Source: Harmonia axyridis (taxonomy: Eukaryota > Arthropoda > Insecta > Coleoptera > Coccinellidae). Taken from it: a DNA stretch of 64,000 nt. Each line of letters begins with the position of its first letter. Position 1 is the stretch's first letter. This document shows, one piece after another, positions 33,501 through 48,500 of this stretch. The stretch is taken from contig NC_059501.1 of assembly GCF_914767665.1 (NCBI RefSeq), forward strand, positions 83,736,798-83,800,797. Direction: 5' to 3'. The translations under genes were made by a program, and so were the position numbers. The notes under the pieces were generated by a model. The model was not told where the DNA came from, ran no database searches, and saw only the letters and a program-made list of their open reading frames with translations.

Positions 33501-36500
33501 ATTAGAAACACATTTGAATAATTCAGCGAAGGGATTTCGAATGTCGCCTTACGAAGCTGTGACTTTCACTTGGCGTTTTTTTTGTGTTCGAAGATTGTCC
33601 GAGGTTGTTATTTGATTCTGGAGATTAATATTGTGGTCCATTGTTGAAGCTGGTGAGAGACTTTGGTAGTGAAAAGAAATCTTGACTGTGGTCTTGTATC
33701 GATAATATATTGAAGAAGTAAACTTGGGTCTGTATGTGGTAAGACTGAACATTTGCCAACAGACTGGATGACTCTATTTTATTTGAAATATTGAGATTAG
33801 TAGATGATTTAATCATTGTTTTAATTGGAACAAAGTCATTTTTCGGAATCATTTTGACTTATATTATTCTTCAAGACCATTAGTTCTTGGATTCTTCAAT
33901 AAAAGGTTTTCGAAGATGCAGAATTGGAGGCATTACTTGATCAAGACTCGTGTAAAACGCAACAAGAATTGGCAGGATCATTGGAAGTGATGTCAGAAGC
34001 CATTCCAAAACTCCTGAAAGTCATGGGAATGATTCAGAATCAAGGAAATAGGGTGGCGTACGAGTTGAAGCCGAGAGATGTTGAACGGCGTTTGTTTGTT
34101 TGTGAACAGCTGCTTGCAAGGCAAAGACAGAAGGGATTTCTGCATCGCATTGTGACTCAAGACGAGAAATGGGTTCATTACGATAATACCAAGCACAGAA
34201 AATCATGGGGATATCCCGGCAATGCTTCATGGTAGCGGTTCCAAAGTCATGCTCAGTATTTGGTTGGACCAGCGTAGTGTATTATGAATTGTTAAAACCG
34301 ACTAAAACAATCACAGGCGATCGTTGTCGAACGCAAATAATGCGTTTGAGCCGAGCATTGAAAGAAAAACGACCCTAATACAACGAGAGACATGAAAAAG
34401 TGATATTACAGCATGACAATGCTCGACCCCATGTTGCGAAAGTGGTCAAGACATACTTGGAAATGTTGAAATGGGAACTTCTACCCCACCCGCCGTATTC
34501 TACAGACGTTGATCCCTCGGACTTTCACTTGTTTCGATCAATGGCACACGGCCTGACTGACCAGCACTTCCGGTCTTATGAAGAAGTAAAAAATTGGATC
34601 GATTCGTGGATCGGTTCAAAAGATGACCAGTTTTTTCAACGTGGGATTCGTACGCTGCCCGAAAGATGGGAGAAAGTAGTGGCTAGCGATGGACAATACT
34701 TAGAATCATGAATGTATAACCAGTTTTTTTTAGAATAAAGCATCGAATTTCGGAAAAAATTGTGGAAGCAAAGTTGTTGGCCTAGGTAGGAACAATCTTC
34801 TGGAACATTCTGAAGGTTTCCAATCTTCAATATCATATGGAATTGTATTCTGGGGTGCTAGTTCTAATACCGAAAGAGTTTTATAACTCAGAAACTGGTT
34901 CTACGTGGGATGCTGAAGATGGGATATAGGGATCTCCTCAAACTGTTTTAGCCATTTCCAAATGAGACTAATTACTTGGCGCATCATGTGAGTGACGTAA
35001 ACCTCGAATATTGGAGAAATTTATACAGGCTCTAGTCGCAGAATTATCATTTCATTTAAATTCGTGTAAGCACAACGCGCGATTCGCTCCCGAGAAACGC
35101 TCCATATCGAGTGAATTCCCAAGAGCCAGCCAACTTATTGAGATATCCCCTGTAAGTCAAACAAACATAAACTTCTTTTTGAGACAACTTGTATATGCGT
35201 ATACAGCTTTTGATATTCAAGACCTCATTTACAAGAAAATCTCAATTATCTATTTATTGGTTTGTCATTTTCTCATTGAGTTCAGTATATCCGACCACAA
35301 TAATCCATTCATATAAGTTGCAAGAAAAGAATTATCGACTTTGTAACAAGATCAAAGGAATAATGTATTAGGTATAAAGTCACTCAAAGATCTTATTTAG
35401 CTCTTTATTTTATTTGGTCTAGCTTTCGGTCATTTACATGGCCATCTTCAGAGCAAATAAATCTGAACATAACAATGAAAAGTTAGGCAGAACCATAACA
35501 ATGAGAGTCACCTTTCAATAAAAAGTTATTCCTTTTAATAACCCATTCAGCTGCATATTAAATTCCTCACACTATCAATATCATCCACAATTATAATCTC
35601 TAGGTACTCAATTCAATTTCCAACACTGACTGTCAATGTCAAACATGACAAACCAAAACGCACCAATCAATCCTCTTCTCTTCGTCCCACCTGTCAAACT
35701 AGCCGATGACAGCGCCAACGACACCATTCATGTCACTCGTCACCTCCAGAGTGACAAATCGACGTGCGGCAGGTAGGTACCAACCTAACGAACCTACACT
35801 CGGACGACATCATCCAAGACGCCCATGGAAATCTCATTAAGGATTTATTCTTCCATCTCGGGGAATTATCATGGGGATTACATGACGTGTACACAAACGC
35901 GAAATTTAGTTCTTCGTGTGGGGCCCCCATAAAAGACATTATGGCTTGGCGGTCGTACGGCGACTTTTATAAGCTCCAAATCTTCCGTTCCACCTTTCCG
36001 CGCAGAACGTGACGGTTGATTTACCAGAGGCGTATTGCAAGACGTAGACTTTCAGTTGATGATGGTTGTTCCAGTTTGTTAAAGGAAGGTGGGTATCTAT
36101 GTATATGGGGAGGTTTGGTGGAATGTCGATGTTTGGGTTGGCAATGGTGATTGGTGTATTTTTGACGTTTGGTTCTTGAGGGTTAGGTTAGGAACTGTAT
36201 CGTTTTCTGTGGTCGGAGAAACATTTTAGTGAGCGTTTATTTTGGCTATTATCGACTTCTACTACTAACAATCTTATAATAAGTACCTGAATAGCGCAGA
36301 TAGGAATCGACAGAAATGTGAGACACGTGATGTTTACACCTTGTGATGATGTTAGTCATGTTTTGATTGGTTGAACATATTGTACCAATCGAAACAGTTC
36401 ATTTTAGATCAAGTGATGTAGCTGCCCTTATCATTGGCTAAAATTCAAATATCTTTATCTTCTTCCTCGTGGTCACGTGACCCAGGGCTTAGTCTATTTC

Positions 36501-39500
36501 TCTCTAATGTTGGAGTCAATGCCTTGTACTGCACGTCCACTTAAGGGGGCATCTATGTATTATAAGATCACTGCCTACTACCGCCATGTAATATAAAATA
36601 TAAAATGTTAATAATGTTGAAGTAACCACATTATAATCACCACAATCTTTGTTATTGTTGTCATCTTCAGAAACTGAAAATTACTGTAGTAAGGGGTTGT
36701 TGAATAAGAGGTTTCATTTTGATATAAAACGCGTCAAGAGAAATCCTTTCCATGAAATTTTCCAATTCGCACATTTGTGTGTTCTTGATAACTTCACGAA
36801 TTCCATCTTTAAGGTATCAAATCGATTGTGGCATAGATGATTGGCATAGAACTTATCATAAGAACTCGGTGGACAACTTCGATCACCTATTCGAGAAATA
36901 ACAGGACCTGGATCATTTTGATGCATTTCAATAACCCAATCAGCGAAGATACGACGTTGATGGTGATCGACCTGCTTGAGTTCTTATGTTAACTGAACTT
37001 TTAAAGCCTTAGGACCTAATTATTTTTACAAAATAATGTGTAATATCGTTAGTGGAATTCCTAAGATACCTAAGATCGACGAGGAATCGACAAAGCAGCA
37101 ATATTCATAGTTGTTATTGAGCAACGTACATGGTTTCGATTCTTTACATCACTAACTTGTTCCAACAACTCTAATTTTTTCAGCAGTTTCACTATTGCCG
37201 GTCGAGAAGGCGTTTTACGACAACCCAAAAGTGCTTTAGTTTCACCTACTGTGACCGCAAAATTTGTACTATTTTTGTAGAGAATTTTAAAAATTTCATT
37301 TCATCATCATAATGAAATTCAACTTGTTAAACGTCAAAAGATGGCAGCTTCAGAAGTGACAGCTGCCCAGATAGCGGGATACTCAAAATGATATCTCTCA
37401 TTGAAAAACTTTTTCTAATGATAAAACAATTGTTCTGCCACACCATAGTTTTATTAGGCATTTACCTTAAACCCCATGATAGGAACTGCAACCAAACTTA
37501 TATAGGTTCAGAGTAGAGAGGTTCAAATAGGAAATGAAAAATAAAATTATAACAGATACGCCGAGGAGAGATCTCGACAAGAATATCACTTTTTTATCAC
37601 CTTAAATAATGTAAGAAGTATATTTTTACCATTATTCCCTGTTTATTTGTGAAGGGGAACATTTTTCAAATTATTTTACGTGGAGTTTTCTGATTTTTCA
37701 ACGGTAACTCCGGATTTTTCTGTGGAGCACTGTTGGTAACACTGATTTTCAGAAGCAATCTGAGTTTTTAGCCGACAGCGAGCTACATCTATCAATCAAT
37801 TTCGATATACGCAAAATTTCCTGCAAGAAACACCCAGTATATTCTTCAAATACGAATCGAATAGTCTTCATCCACATTTAACATCTTTCAAAACCATTTT
37901 GACACTCTCAAGCACTGTAGGCGTTCACGATATTCACATTATGTCAATTAATAGACGTATTAATACACAACAGATACAGAAACTGAATTGTTACTACCTC
38001 CTAGAGGTCCCTGGGCATAAAGCAATGCGTACTTTCTCTCATAAAACTGTCTGTATATATCAAGATAAACCTAGCGAGATCAGATATTTATAACTATATT
38101 TTCCATCGTCTCATAGTAGGTAAGTGATTCGACAACATGCTGCCATTGGGTGTAATATTACCGTTCTGTCGATTCCCAGGAAAAACCCAATGAAAATGGG
38201 AATTTGGTATTGGATTTCTCGATAGATACACCAAAAATGGTGCTTTGTTAGAAACGTGAAGTAATTTTTATAGATTTATGGAGACAAAGCTTTTCTTGCT
38301 ACGTTCGGATCTGAACACAAATGGTGATATGATATGAGTGGACTCACTCTACCGGATATTTCCATAACTAATTGATAGTCATGACTTTATCGAGTTCATT
38401 GAGCTTTCATTCGATTCTCTTCTTCTCTTTTATTCAGTTTTTAAAAACTGGCAACTCAGTCATTAGAGATCCTCTCAACGAGAACCTGGACTATAGTTGC
38501 TTTTTTGCAACTCTTGTATGTCTTACCAATGGCATCTCAAATGTCAATTTTTACCAGCATCATAGAACAATATTCAAGTAATACTTTTTTAGGTAGTTCC
38601 ATAGTTCGCCGTTGAAGCGCTTTAAACTGTAGGCAAATTTTATCGTGAATTTTTACACGATACAAGAGTACAAGCACGTCAAAAAAATGCAGACTCATAA
38701 GAGAATATCGATTTGGTAGCAGGAAATGTGAGAGAAAATCCAAAATTATCTGTTCCACGTTGTACTCAATAATTAAATCTTCCTCAAACAATGATATGAG
38801 GAATTTCAATGGAAGATAGGTCTCTGTTTCCTCGAAAGAAATCACCTCTTCATTGCCTTCGAAATGACAAAAAAGATTCTTTTGACTACAGAAAACCATA
38901 CATTTCAAAGTAAAATGTCAATAATAAATGTCACGGTTTCCAACAACAAGAGTCATAGAACAATCATGCAAAATTCAATAACATTTCAATAACTCTTGTA
39001 AGGCTGATTGAATATTCCTCTTGTAATGTTTACTCACCTATTTCTCGAAAAGTAGCCATTTGCTGCCAACAGGTTATCAACGAACAAGATCCAGAGACTC
39101 CATGACATTTGCAAGTCACTTTGGAGTTCTTGACAACTGCCTGAAAAATTAAACATGATATAGAGGATGTTAGAGAAGACTAACCGTCAAATCTTTATTA
39201 AAATGCGAATTTTCTACAGTACAGACCAGCATCTGTTGAGTTCTCATACCTAATAGCATCACTAAACAAAATATTCGACAACAAAATCAATTGTTGGGCG
39301 TAAAATGAACACAAGTCGTTAAAATAACCAATAATCTAGGTGCTTTCAAAAGCCTGAAGACTTCACGAGGAGTTAAGTATCGATAAAAGCTCCAGTATAA
39401 GTATCCAACGACGGCAGTATATTCTACTCGGTCTTCATCTTCTCAGGATAGAAGAGAACATACACTGCTTCACGTAAGTTGAGATATACAGTATTGGCAA

Positions 39501-42500
39501 AGATACGTCTTGATAGACAAGATATCTAACACAAGAAATAGAGATGATATTCCATCAGTTAAATTAACGAGATTTATAGTATTGTTATATGAACAATTCC
39601 CTTTTCAACATTGCTTTGAGGAAAGGGGGGTACTCGTAGACGTATTCCAAATGATTAGATCTAGTTTATCTGAATTATGAGTTAGTTTGTTGTATCTCTT
39701 TTGGTCCTCGCATTATATATCTGCGCTGTCGAGAAGTTTCGCTGCCAAATGAAGCTATTTGATATTGGTAACAATTAACATAATTATTTGCATACAGTAA
39801 GACATCCTTACTAAAGAGAATAGTTGCTGTATGGGAGAGAGGACGAAAATACGGCATATTAATTAATTCTAAAAAAGATAAAGCAATTGGTAACCTCAAA
39901 GACCAAAAATATAACAGCGAACATGGTTCAAGAGGGGCCAGTGCATAGAACAAATGACCATAATCAAGTACTTTGGAGGCTGTATAACTGACAGTATAGA
40001 CCCAGACATCGAAATAAGTTCAAGAATAGAGTATGTTAGATCAGCATTTGAGCCGATGAAGAGACTACGCCATTGAATGGTTAAATACCTAGTCTGTTTT
40101 TATGTGGGAAGACTGGACACTCAAGTTGGCAACTCTGAGGCGAATCAAAGCATTCAATGCTCGAGATTTCTTGGAGAGATAAAGTGTAGAATGAGAGGGT
40201 AGAGTACAATGGTAATGCAAATAGAGAACTATTTTCATTTATTGAAAAGCAGAAAACGTCATACATCGGACACATGGTGAGGATTGAGCAATATCATTTG
40301 TTCCAGTTGATCATAAAATGCAAAATGAATAAGGGGAAAACGAGGACCAGAAAGTAGACAACCCCCTGGATGAAAGATATAAGGGACTGGATAGGGGATG
40401 AATGTCCAAACGTTGGTTCACACAGAGGGTCGAATTCGCCATGGCTGTCGCCAATCTTCCCTAGAAGTGGCTTCTTAAGAAGAAGATGTGATAAAACTTT
40501 ATGCATCATCCTGCCGTCGACCAGTTTATCCAATATTGTGGCCTCAATCAGAGTTCCCACCATTATTCGACATAGTATACAGCACGTTCTCCAGTTCCAG
40601 AGTTCTATTGAACTCCAGTACCTGGGATGCTTCAAGGAGGTTACTTCTTCACTTCTATAAGTCTCTTGTCCAAAGCATTTTTTGCGTAGGAAAATTATGG
40701 CAAGACATTCAGCTGATCCGTAGTTTCTTCTCCTCCCCACAGAATCTGCACTCGTCATTTTCTGCTAGACTTATTCTCATGAGGTGCTTCCTGCTAGGCA
40801 ATCCCCTGTAAGGAATGCAGTGAGGAGGTGTAGCATTGCTAAGATCCAGATACTACACTGCTAAGATTCAAATCGTTCTTAGATTTCGCAGGATCAAAGT
40901 TTTGATGGAACTCTTTGGAATGATTCAATCCAGGAAGATATATCCGAAGTTTTCCGTTTTGATATTTTCCTTTTCTTGAATATACATTTACTTATACCGT
41001 AGAAAGGCGCTAGGCCAATGAAAGGATTTGGAGCTCTTTTTCTGGAAAGTGTGTTTGCCTCTTCAATTCCTTTAATTCCCGAGTAACCAGGAACCCAGAC
41101 CAAGAAGACCCTGTTATTCTTGGCAATTTCGATCAGTTTTTTTCAACATCCAATACCATCTTAAAATGTTAAAATGCTTATTGCTTGAAAATCACTTAGA
41201 CTGCGGCCTAAGATAGTGAGCATTTGATGCCAGTCCTGAATATTCCAGCGCCAGTTCTAGTCGTAGTTATAGAACCACCTGTGTAACATTTAACATCTTC
41301 TTTTTGAGAACTGGGATTGTGGACTCCCTTCCCCAATTTTTTTTCTTCCTCAGTATCGTAGTAAAGGTTTTCTCGATGCTAGTTTTTTTTTATCATCTCG
41401 TCACTGGGAAGCTTCACTGATGGTATGTAGTTGTCAAGGGAGCACCAGGCTCTCTGAATCCTAATTTCCCCGATGTCGGTACCTTCCCTGGATAGAGAAT
41501 ATTTAATGTCCTCGTGGGCTACTCTATCTATCACAAGATGAAGAGGTGTGTGATCTATAAGGATCTCCAATGCCCTAGTTGGGCACGTTTCCATAGCTCC
41601 AGTGATACAAACACAAGCAAAGGAGTTTGAAATATGGGTCATACGCAGAATGCTCAAGCTTTCTTGGAGAGATGAAGTGTAGATTGAGAGGGTGCTAGAC
41701 AGAGTTAATACAGATAGAGAGCAATCAAAAGGTAGAAAACTGCCTACTCCGTTGAAGGATGAGCAAAATAAATTGTTCCACTCGATCATAAAGCACAAAA
41801 TAGAAAGGAAAACGAGGACCAGGAAGAAAACAACACTCCTGAATTAGGAAGATAAGAGACTAGACAGGAAATAATGTCCAAATGTTGATTCACACCGTCT
41901 AAAAGAGCCACAAATTTGCCAGGGTTGTTGCTAATCTTCACTAGAAGAGGCACTAAGAGAAGTAGAACAATACTACAGTGTGAGACAACGAAAGGGAATC
42001 AGAAAAAGTTCAAAGCCTAAGGCTATTTTCCAACTAAAAACTTGCACACCTGTTCTTTTATACTCAATTTCCAGGAACGTACTAACTGGAAATCTTGAGG
42101 ACTGTATCAAAAATACAGACATAGCCGTGACGAAATGATACACTGCTTTGCTCATGACTTGAACGCGCAAGAAAACCACCCAAAGCAACCATATGCATCA
42201 CCCTGCCGTAGGCCAGTTTATCCAACATCACCCCGCCAACCTCCCATCGGGAACGCCACGTCTGCCAACCTAAAGCGCGCGAATTAGCATAAATGAAAAT
42301 TAACGCCTCAGAAAAAAAGAGATGGCGTTGAGCCGCTCGCAGCGTATGCATATTATGATTGCCTTTCGTCGGCTCTCTTGATTGAGCCATTACTCAAGCC
42401 ATTGCCGGCCCGTTTAGCCCACGCAACGGCGGACGCGGATTTCGCAGACACGCGAGAACGATCTCCTCTCTCGGGAGTAATTAACGCGAGCGGAACTCGC

Positions 42501-45500
42501 GGTTTTGGACGTGGGCGACGTGGAGAAGGCCCTGGAATGGTATCGGACAGGGCAGGTGGAGTTTATTAGGTGGTTTCGTCGAGTTGTCTGGCTAATCAGC
42601 GACTAACGAGCCCTCTTAATTGAATGCGGGATTACTGTTGTTGGTCAGGTTGGCTGTGGAGTGTATGAGAATGGGGAGTTGGTGAAAATGGCCTTTATTT
42701 CATTATACAATGTCTGAAATCATCGTAAATAGTGGTTCGCAGAGTTTTGTGTTGATAGCTTCGTCGGAACCATGGAACCAGGTCGTAGCAGATAGCAGGG
42801 AGGCAGGCATCTCGCCACGTATATTTCGGATCTTTATAAAACAAAAGAATGCTATATGTATCATCTGTGGTCTGAATAGTACTGAAAATTGCAGAGGTTA
42901 TTTCCAACTGGAAAGTATTCTGACGCTAACTTCTCTGTATATACATGCTTCTATCCTGTACATCCATGAAAACAAGGATAATTTAACTAAAAACTGTGAA
43001 TATCACAAGTATGAAACAAGAAATGCAAGTATGTTCAGAGCACTGTACCTCAGAATAAATGCTGCTCAACTGAGTATCTACCATGAGGCTATCCAAGTAT
43101 ACAATAAGATCCCAGAACGATTAAAATTCATGAACAAATGAAAAACAAGATCCAAATTTTACTTGCTCAAAAGGCCTACTACTCGATGGAGGAATACTGG
43201 AGTGATCAGTTCTGGTAGTTCATCTCAGGAAATGTTGTTTTATATATTTGACTAATTCTTTATTTCTGACACCCCATATAATGTTTGATGGGTCGGAGTT
43301 GTTCACTGTATTTGTATTTATACTGTGAATATTTTTATTATAAAATTCAAGCAGCAAAAATCAGGAAAGCACTGACATGGTTCATCAGCTCATTCATGTG
43401 CCAATTAGACATATGGAGACCACAAATCTTTATACAGCGCAGTCAATTTGGTATCTCAGAATGTAATAACAATATGTTAGAAAGAAATGCATAAAGACAT
43501 CCGAATGTTGAAAGAAGGTGACAACTTTTTTCCCTCTTCCCTTCTACAAACAACGAAAGACCAATTACAAACAAGAGGAGAGTACATCATATTCATCTCT
43601 GTCAGCTTCATACTCGTAGCGTAGTTTTAATTTCGCTAAGCCTTTCGTGAAAGCTTTATAAATATGATGTATTCATGCGATGTACATAAGAAATGAATAC
43701 TATTGAATGGTGTTTTAAATTCGACACCGTGGATGAAGTAGTTGGATGATTTATATTTACTTTAGATTAGATTAAATTAAGGAGGTTCCGTTTCACTGCT
43801 ACCTAATGGTTTATTGTGTCCAACATCAGAGCTATTCTCTCCATAACGTGATCTACACCTCGTCTTCCAGTTCCAAAGTTCTAATGAACTCCAGTAACTG
43901 GGATGGCTTCAAGAAGGCTAATTCCCCACTTCTACAAGTTTTTTGTCCAAAGCAGATTTTGCGTTTGCTAGTGATGGTGAGGCATTCCGTCACCAGGTGA
44001 TCCGAAGTTCTTACTCCTCCCTACAGAATCTGCACTCGTCATTTTCTGCTAAACCTATTCTTATGAGGTGTTTCCTAAGGCGACAAAGTCCTATGAGGAA
44101 TTCAGTGAGGAAATGTGATATATTTTTGTTGAGATCGAGACAGATACTTCTTGGATCTCGCAGTGTCAAGTTTGGAATGATCCAAACCAGAAAGATTCCG
44201 CCATAGTGTTTTTTTTTCGGTTTTTTTCTTCTCATGGAACTCTTTTTTGTAGGTACTTTAGCCTATATCACAGAAAGGTTTTGGGCCAATTATAGGAGTT
44301 TTCTTCTTTTCTGACAAGCGTGATGGCCTCTTCATTCCTTCTCATACCCGAGTGGCCGGGAACCCATACTTAAAAGACCTTGTTATTCATGCCTATTTCA
44401 TTGAGTTTTCTTCGGCACCCTAATACCATCTTATAATCGATGATATGTGAGTTCAGTGCTTTATTCTTGCTTATTCTGATCAACATACTCTGTGTGCTCA
44501 ACGAAATCATTTCGAACAATCCTACTTGGAGCCCTCTTCCTCAAAGGGAATTGTTCAAATAACTTCATCATACCATTTCAAAATGTAAAGTTACTATTTA
44601 GGTCTAGGACTTATTGAGTGGAGTATATGTGTATCTGTTGGTTCCAACGGTGTAATTAAGGCATTAATGAACGAACGCCAAGTATCTCCTGACATCACGT
44701 CAGTGATCTCCTTATTTCCGAAGGCTTATCATTCAAATTAATAAACCTAAATGTAACTCTATCAAAAGATAAGTCAAGAAGCACGTTATCATTTCTCGAA
44801 TTTGCTCGGCAAGAATGATAATTTTCCTTGATCTCTACCACCCACATCGCAGCTCCAAACTGAAATTGCCACATTAAAAGCATTTAATTGAAGGAGATAA
44901 TGTCGGAATCCGGCATGAATTACAAGGATGTGTAAAACAGCGCATGCTAAAACCTGGACACTTGCATTACTGAATAACTCGATGAGATGGTTTATCTATA
45001 CGACTGATATTGTGACTTGACAGCGTGTATCCGTTTATAATACACTGCTTACAAAGAGCTGCTCTTCCATTATAAGCATTGGCGTAGGCTACATATTGCC
45101 AATTTGCAATTTATCAAATTATAACAACAGGATTTGTAGATCCCATACGTTATCTATCATGCATATTTTTTAAGACTTGTTTGCGTTTATATTCTAAAAT
45201 GAAATTGAGCATAAGCGATGACGTAATGTATTCAACATGCTGTAAACTATGTCAGCATTGATTAGTTCGCTCTAGAACTTATCGAGTGTCGTTTCTAGAC
45301 GACAATCTAAAAGACCTGAACGTGAAAACTTTCAGTAAGATGAAAAATCACGCAAACCAGAGGGTTTGCTTTTAAGAGTATAAGGAAGGCTTGCGACAAT
45401 GAAGAAAAAGCGCTTAGAAAGCATAAAAGATCGAAGAAGGCACTTCCCAGAGAAGTGTGTGTTGAAGCCAAACTTCTACTGGCACAGAGATTATATGTAA

Positions 45501-48500
45501 TGATTACAAAAACCTTCTGAGTGGCATAATTGTACCTGCAAGAGCAGATCAAAATAGCTCCCCAAAGGTGAATTATATTGAGATTGAGCAGTAAAAGGCT
45601 AAAAGCATCATTGAAAAAGAAAAAGAAGTTCCAGAAAAAAAATAGTTCAAGATCACCAGTTTGGGTTTCTCAAAGAGCATTCAACGATTCACCAACTGGT
45701 ACGACTCACAGAAAACATTAAGGAGAAAATGAACCTATCTACCGAACACTGGTGCAATATTTCTGGACATAGAGAAGACATTCGATGAAATGTGGCATCA
45801 AAGTCTAATATACAAAATGAAGTTGATATCGATTATACTAAGTGGACGATTAGAGAAATTGAAGCCGGAGTTCCCCAAGGATCGGTGATAGGACCACTGT
45901 TGTTCTACTTATACAAGGCGGACATACCGAAATGAGTATTTTTTTGGAGTTAGCAATGATTTGGTTGGTCTAGCAGTTGGAAGTACAATTCGTCCATAGA
46001 TTTGTGACAAGAATCATGATCTTGGTGATGCAGAATATTTTTCTTTTGCACTTGAGGACGTTTTTTCTTAATTTCTGCACTTGATCGATCCTATTGACTT
46101 GAAGTTATATTCAATTTTGATGTATTAACTTTTGTAAAGATAGTCAATGAGCAGTGAACCATAAACGACCAAAAAAAAAAGCTAGTATGACTATAGCAGT
46201 GCCAGGTCCTATACTTATTAAAAGACCAAAAAATGAAGCTGTAATTAGCATCTATGATGATGTGCGTGTAGAAACACTTATGATCTTTAAGAAATTGCAC
46301 AGTCTAAACTTGTTATTCAGAATGATTACTTCCTCCCTACATCACGCCACTGCCTCTATTCCCATCCATAATTATTAATTGCATTGGAGATGTTATCTCC
46401 CACACGGTATGACAGAATCCTTTATTTATTATGGACCAGCACGTACAGAGTGTACTTGTATTATTATCGTCTTCTAATTATTTATATTACTGGTACGACA
46501 AATGGAATCTGCGGAGAGACGATTTATTACCTCTAGGATGGTTTTGAATGGAGAGATACTGGGTGGAACATAAACGTGGAATCAGAAATCCTCCGTCGAA
46601 GAACATATAAGAAGTATCTTTAACATTTTTAGAACTCACACTAGACTTATATTTCTTATTGAAATTATTACAACAAAAAATATTTGAAAAAAAAATTGGA
46701 AATGGTTGAGTAATATTAGGTCCAAAATTGGTTGAGAAATGATCAATGAAACACAAATGATGTTTTTATATGTTTCAAGTAGAATCTATTTTAAGATTTC
46801 AACTAAATTATTCGCCTAGAATTCTAGTTTGTCTCTTATGGATTGAAAATGGTGCTGCGCAGTGGTATTTTGAGTTTTGAATAAATAGTCCATCGGAGCT
46901 AAACAGGAAAAGAGGATGGCAATCGAAGACCACGCGTTTTGGGAAATTAGGGTCACTTTAAGTCTTTTGTAACAATTTTAGTTCTTCGACAAACAAAGAT
47001 CTTTGCTGATCTGGAAGTAATTTGAAATCACAAAACAAAGGCAATTAAGTGAATCTGCTATGGGTACCAAGGCATAGATCGTTCTGGTACAATCGAAAAG
47101 GTTCGTGAAATGTTATTCCTTCTACATCAAAAGCTCATCCAGATGCCTAGAGCTGGGCTCGGAACTATTTTGGGACTACTGATGCAATCTGTGTACCATA
47201 TGGGCTTATCGTCAGATGAAATTAATCTAAAAATGTTCCATATACTGCAATCTCGAGATCATGAATTGATGTTTATTGTTTTAATACTTTTTATTTTATT
47301 TACTTGTAGTGTTTCAAATTAAAATCTAAAATTATATGTAACAAAATATTGTTATTGTTTATACGCTGTTTTACAAGTATTTTGTGAGTTCGGTATAAAT
47401 AAAAATTATAAAATTATATTAATCCAGTTTGATTTGAGGCTCTTTGACAGACTTCCCTTTTGAGTAGTTGGAAACTTGCCTGTATATGAATGTATATCAT
47501 AAAAGATTCATTTGATCACCCTCAAACTACAAACAGAAAGAAAAAAAGACACTTAAATATCCACAGCAACCCTTATAATTCCATATTTGGGAAAGCATTA
47601 AAACCCGCCTTATCCTATAATCGACTTCCGCAAATACATATTACACAAGTTTCTTGCCTTTCTTTTTATTCGATTTGAATTCCCGTCCTGATGATGAAAC
47701 CACCCTCAACCCCTCATTCATCCCTTAATCCAGTCTTATACGATATCGAATCCCGTCAACCCCTCTCTTGAGGGGATTATGAAATAATGATGAGCGCAAA
47801 CAAGAGTTCCCGCAGCGAGGGCAGTAATTCATAGCTGGTCTTTTTTTTTGGGGATAATTCGGTAAACGGACTCACCCTCCTGCCTGCCTCGTTGTTGTGC
47901 AGGTGCATCAGGGACTTCCCCTGCGCCCTGGTGCCCCTCTTGAAGCGACGCTCCTTCTCTGTGATGTCCACGAAGGTCTGGGTGAATCTGGAAATTGAAT
48001 CGGGTTGAATTGAAGTGTTTTTACTATTTGGTTGTGTGACACTGCTTCAACTATTGCATTTTGCTATTGTAGTTTTATCATATGCTTATACAGCATTTAT
48101 TCATTTATTGATTCTTTCTACTTCTATAATAGGTACTAGCTATTAGATATCAAATGAAAAAATCAGTGGAAAAAAGTCCCATGTTCCCACAATCTTTATT
48201 TTGTGACTACTATTTTCAAGACTTTAAATCAGTCTCATTCTCAAGTCTTCTAAAGATACAAGCTACAACTTTAAAAAACACAAATAAATCTATTATATTA
48301 AACAATTCTTTACTACGAAACAAATTAAGATGGCTAAGATATCAAATATTCATTTGAGACCAGTTATATAGGATTGCACTTTTACTATAATACTAAAATT
48401 TGCTTTTCTCTATTGATAATTCGTCACCGCTCATCACATTCCAGGGATGTCATAAAAAAATCCAGTTTTACTAACCTAGCTCTTCGATATAGTATATTCA

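Noticed and set aside
35385..35450. TTTCGGTCATTTACATGGCC / CATCTTCAGAGC as a Penelope-like element end
   Set aside because: The phrase is reminiscent of such elements but no RT or GIY-YIG coding sequence is adjacent.
40294..40758. 154-codon minus-strand open frame
   Set aside because: Overlaps LINE remnants on both strands. Only its first part resembles a degraded LINE tail.
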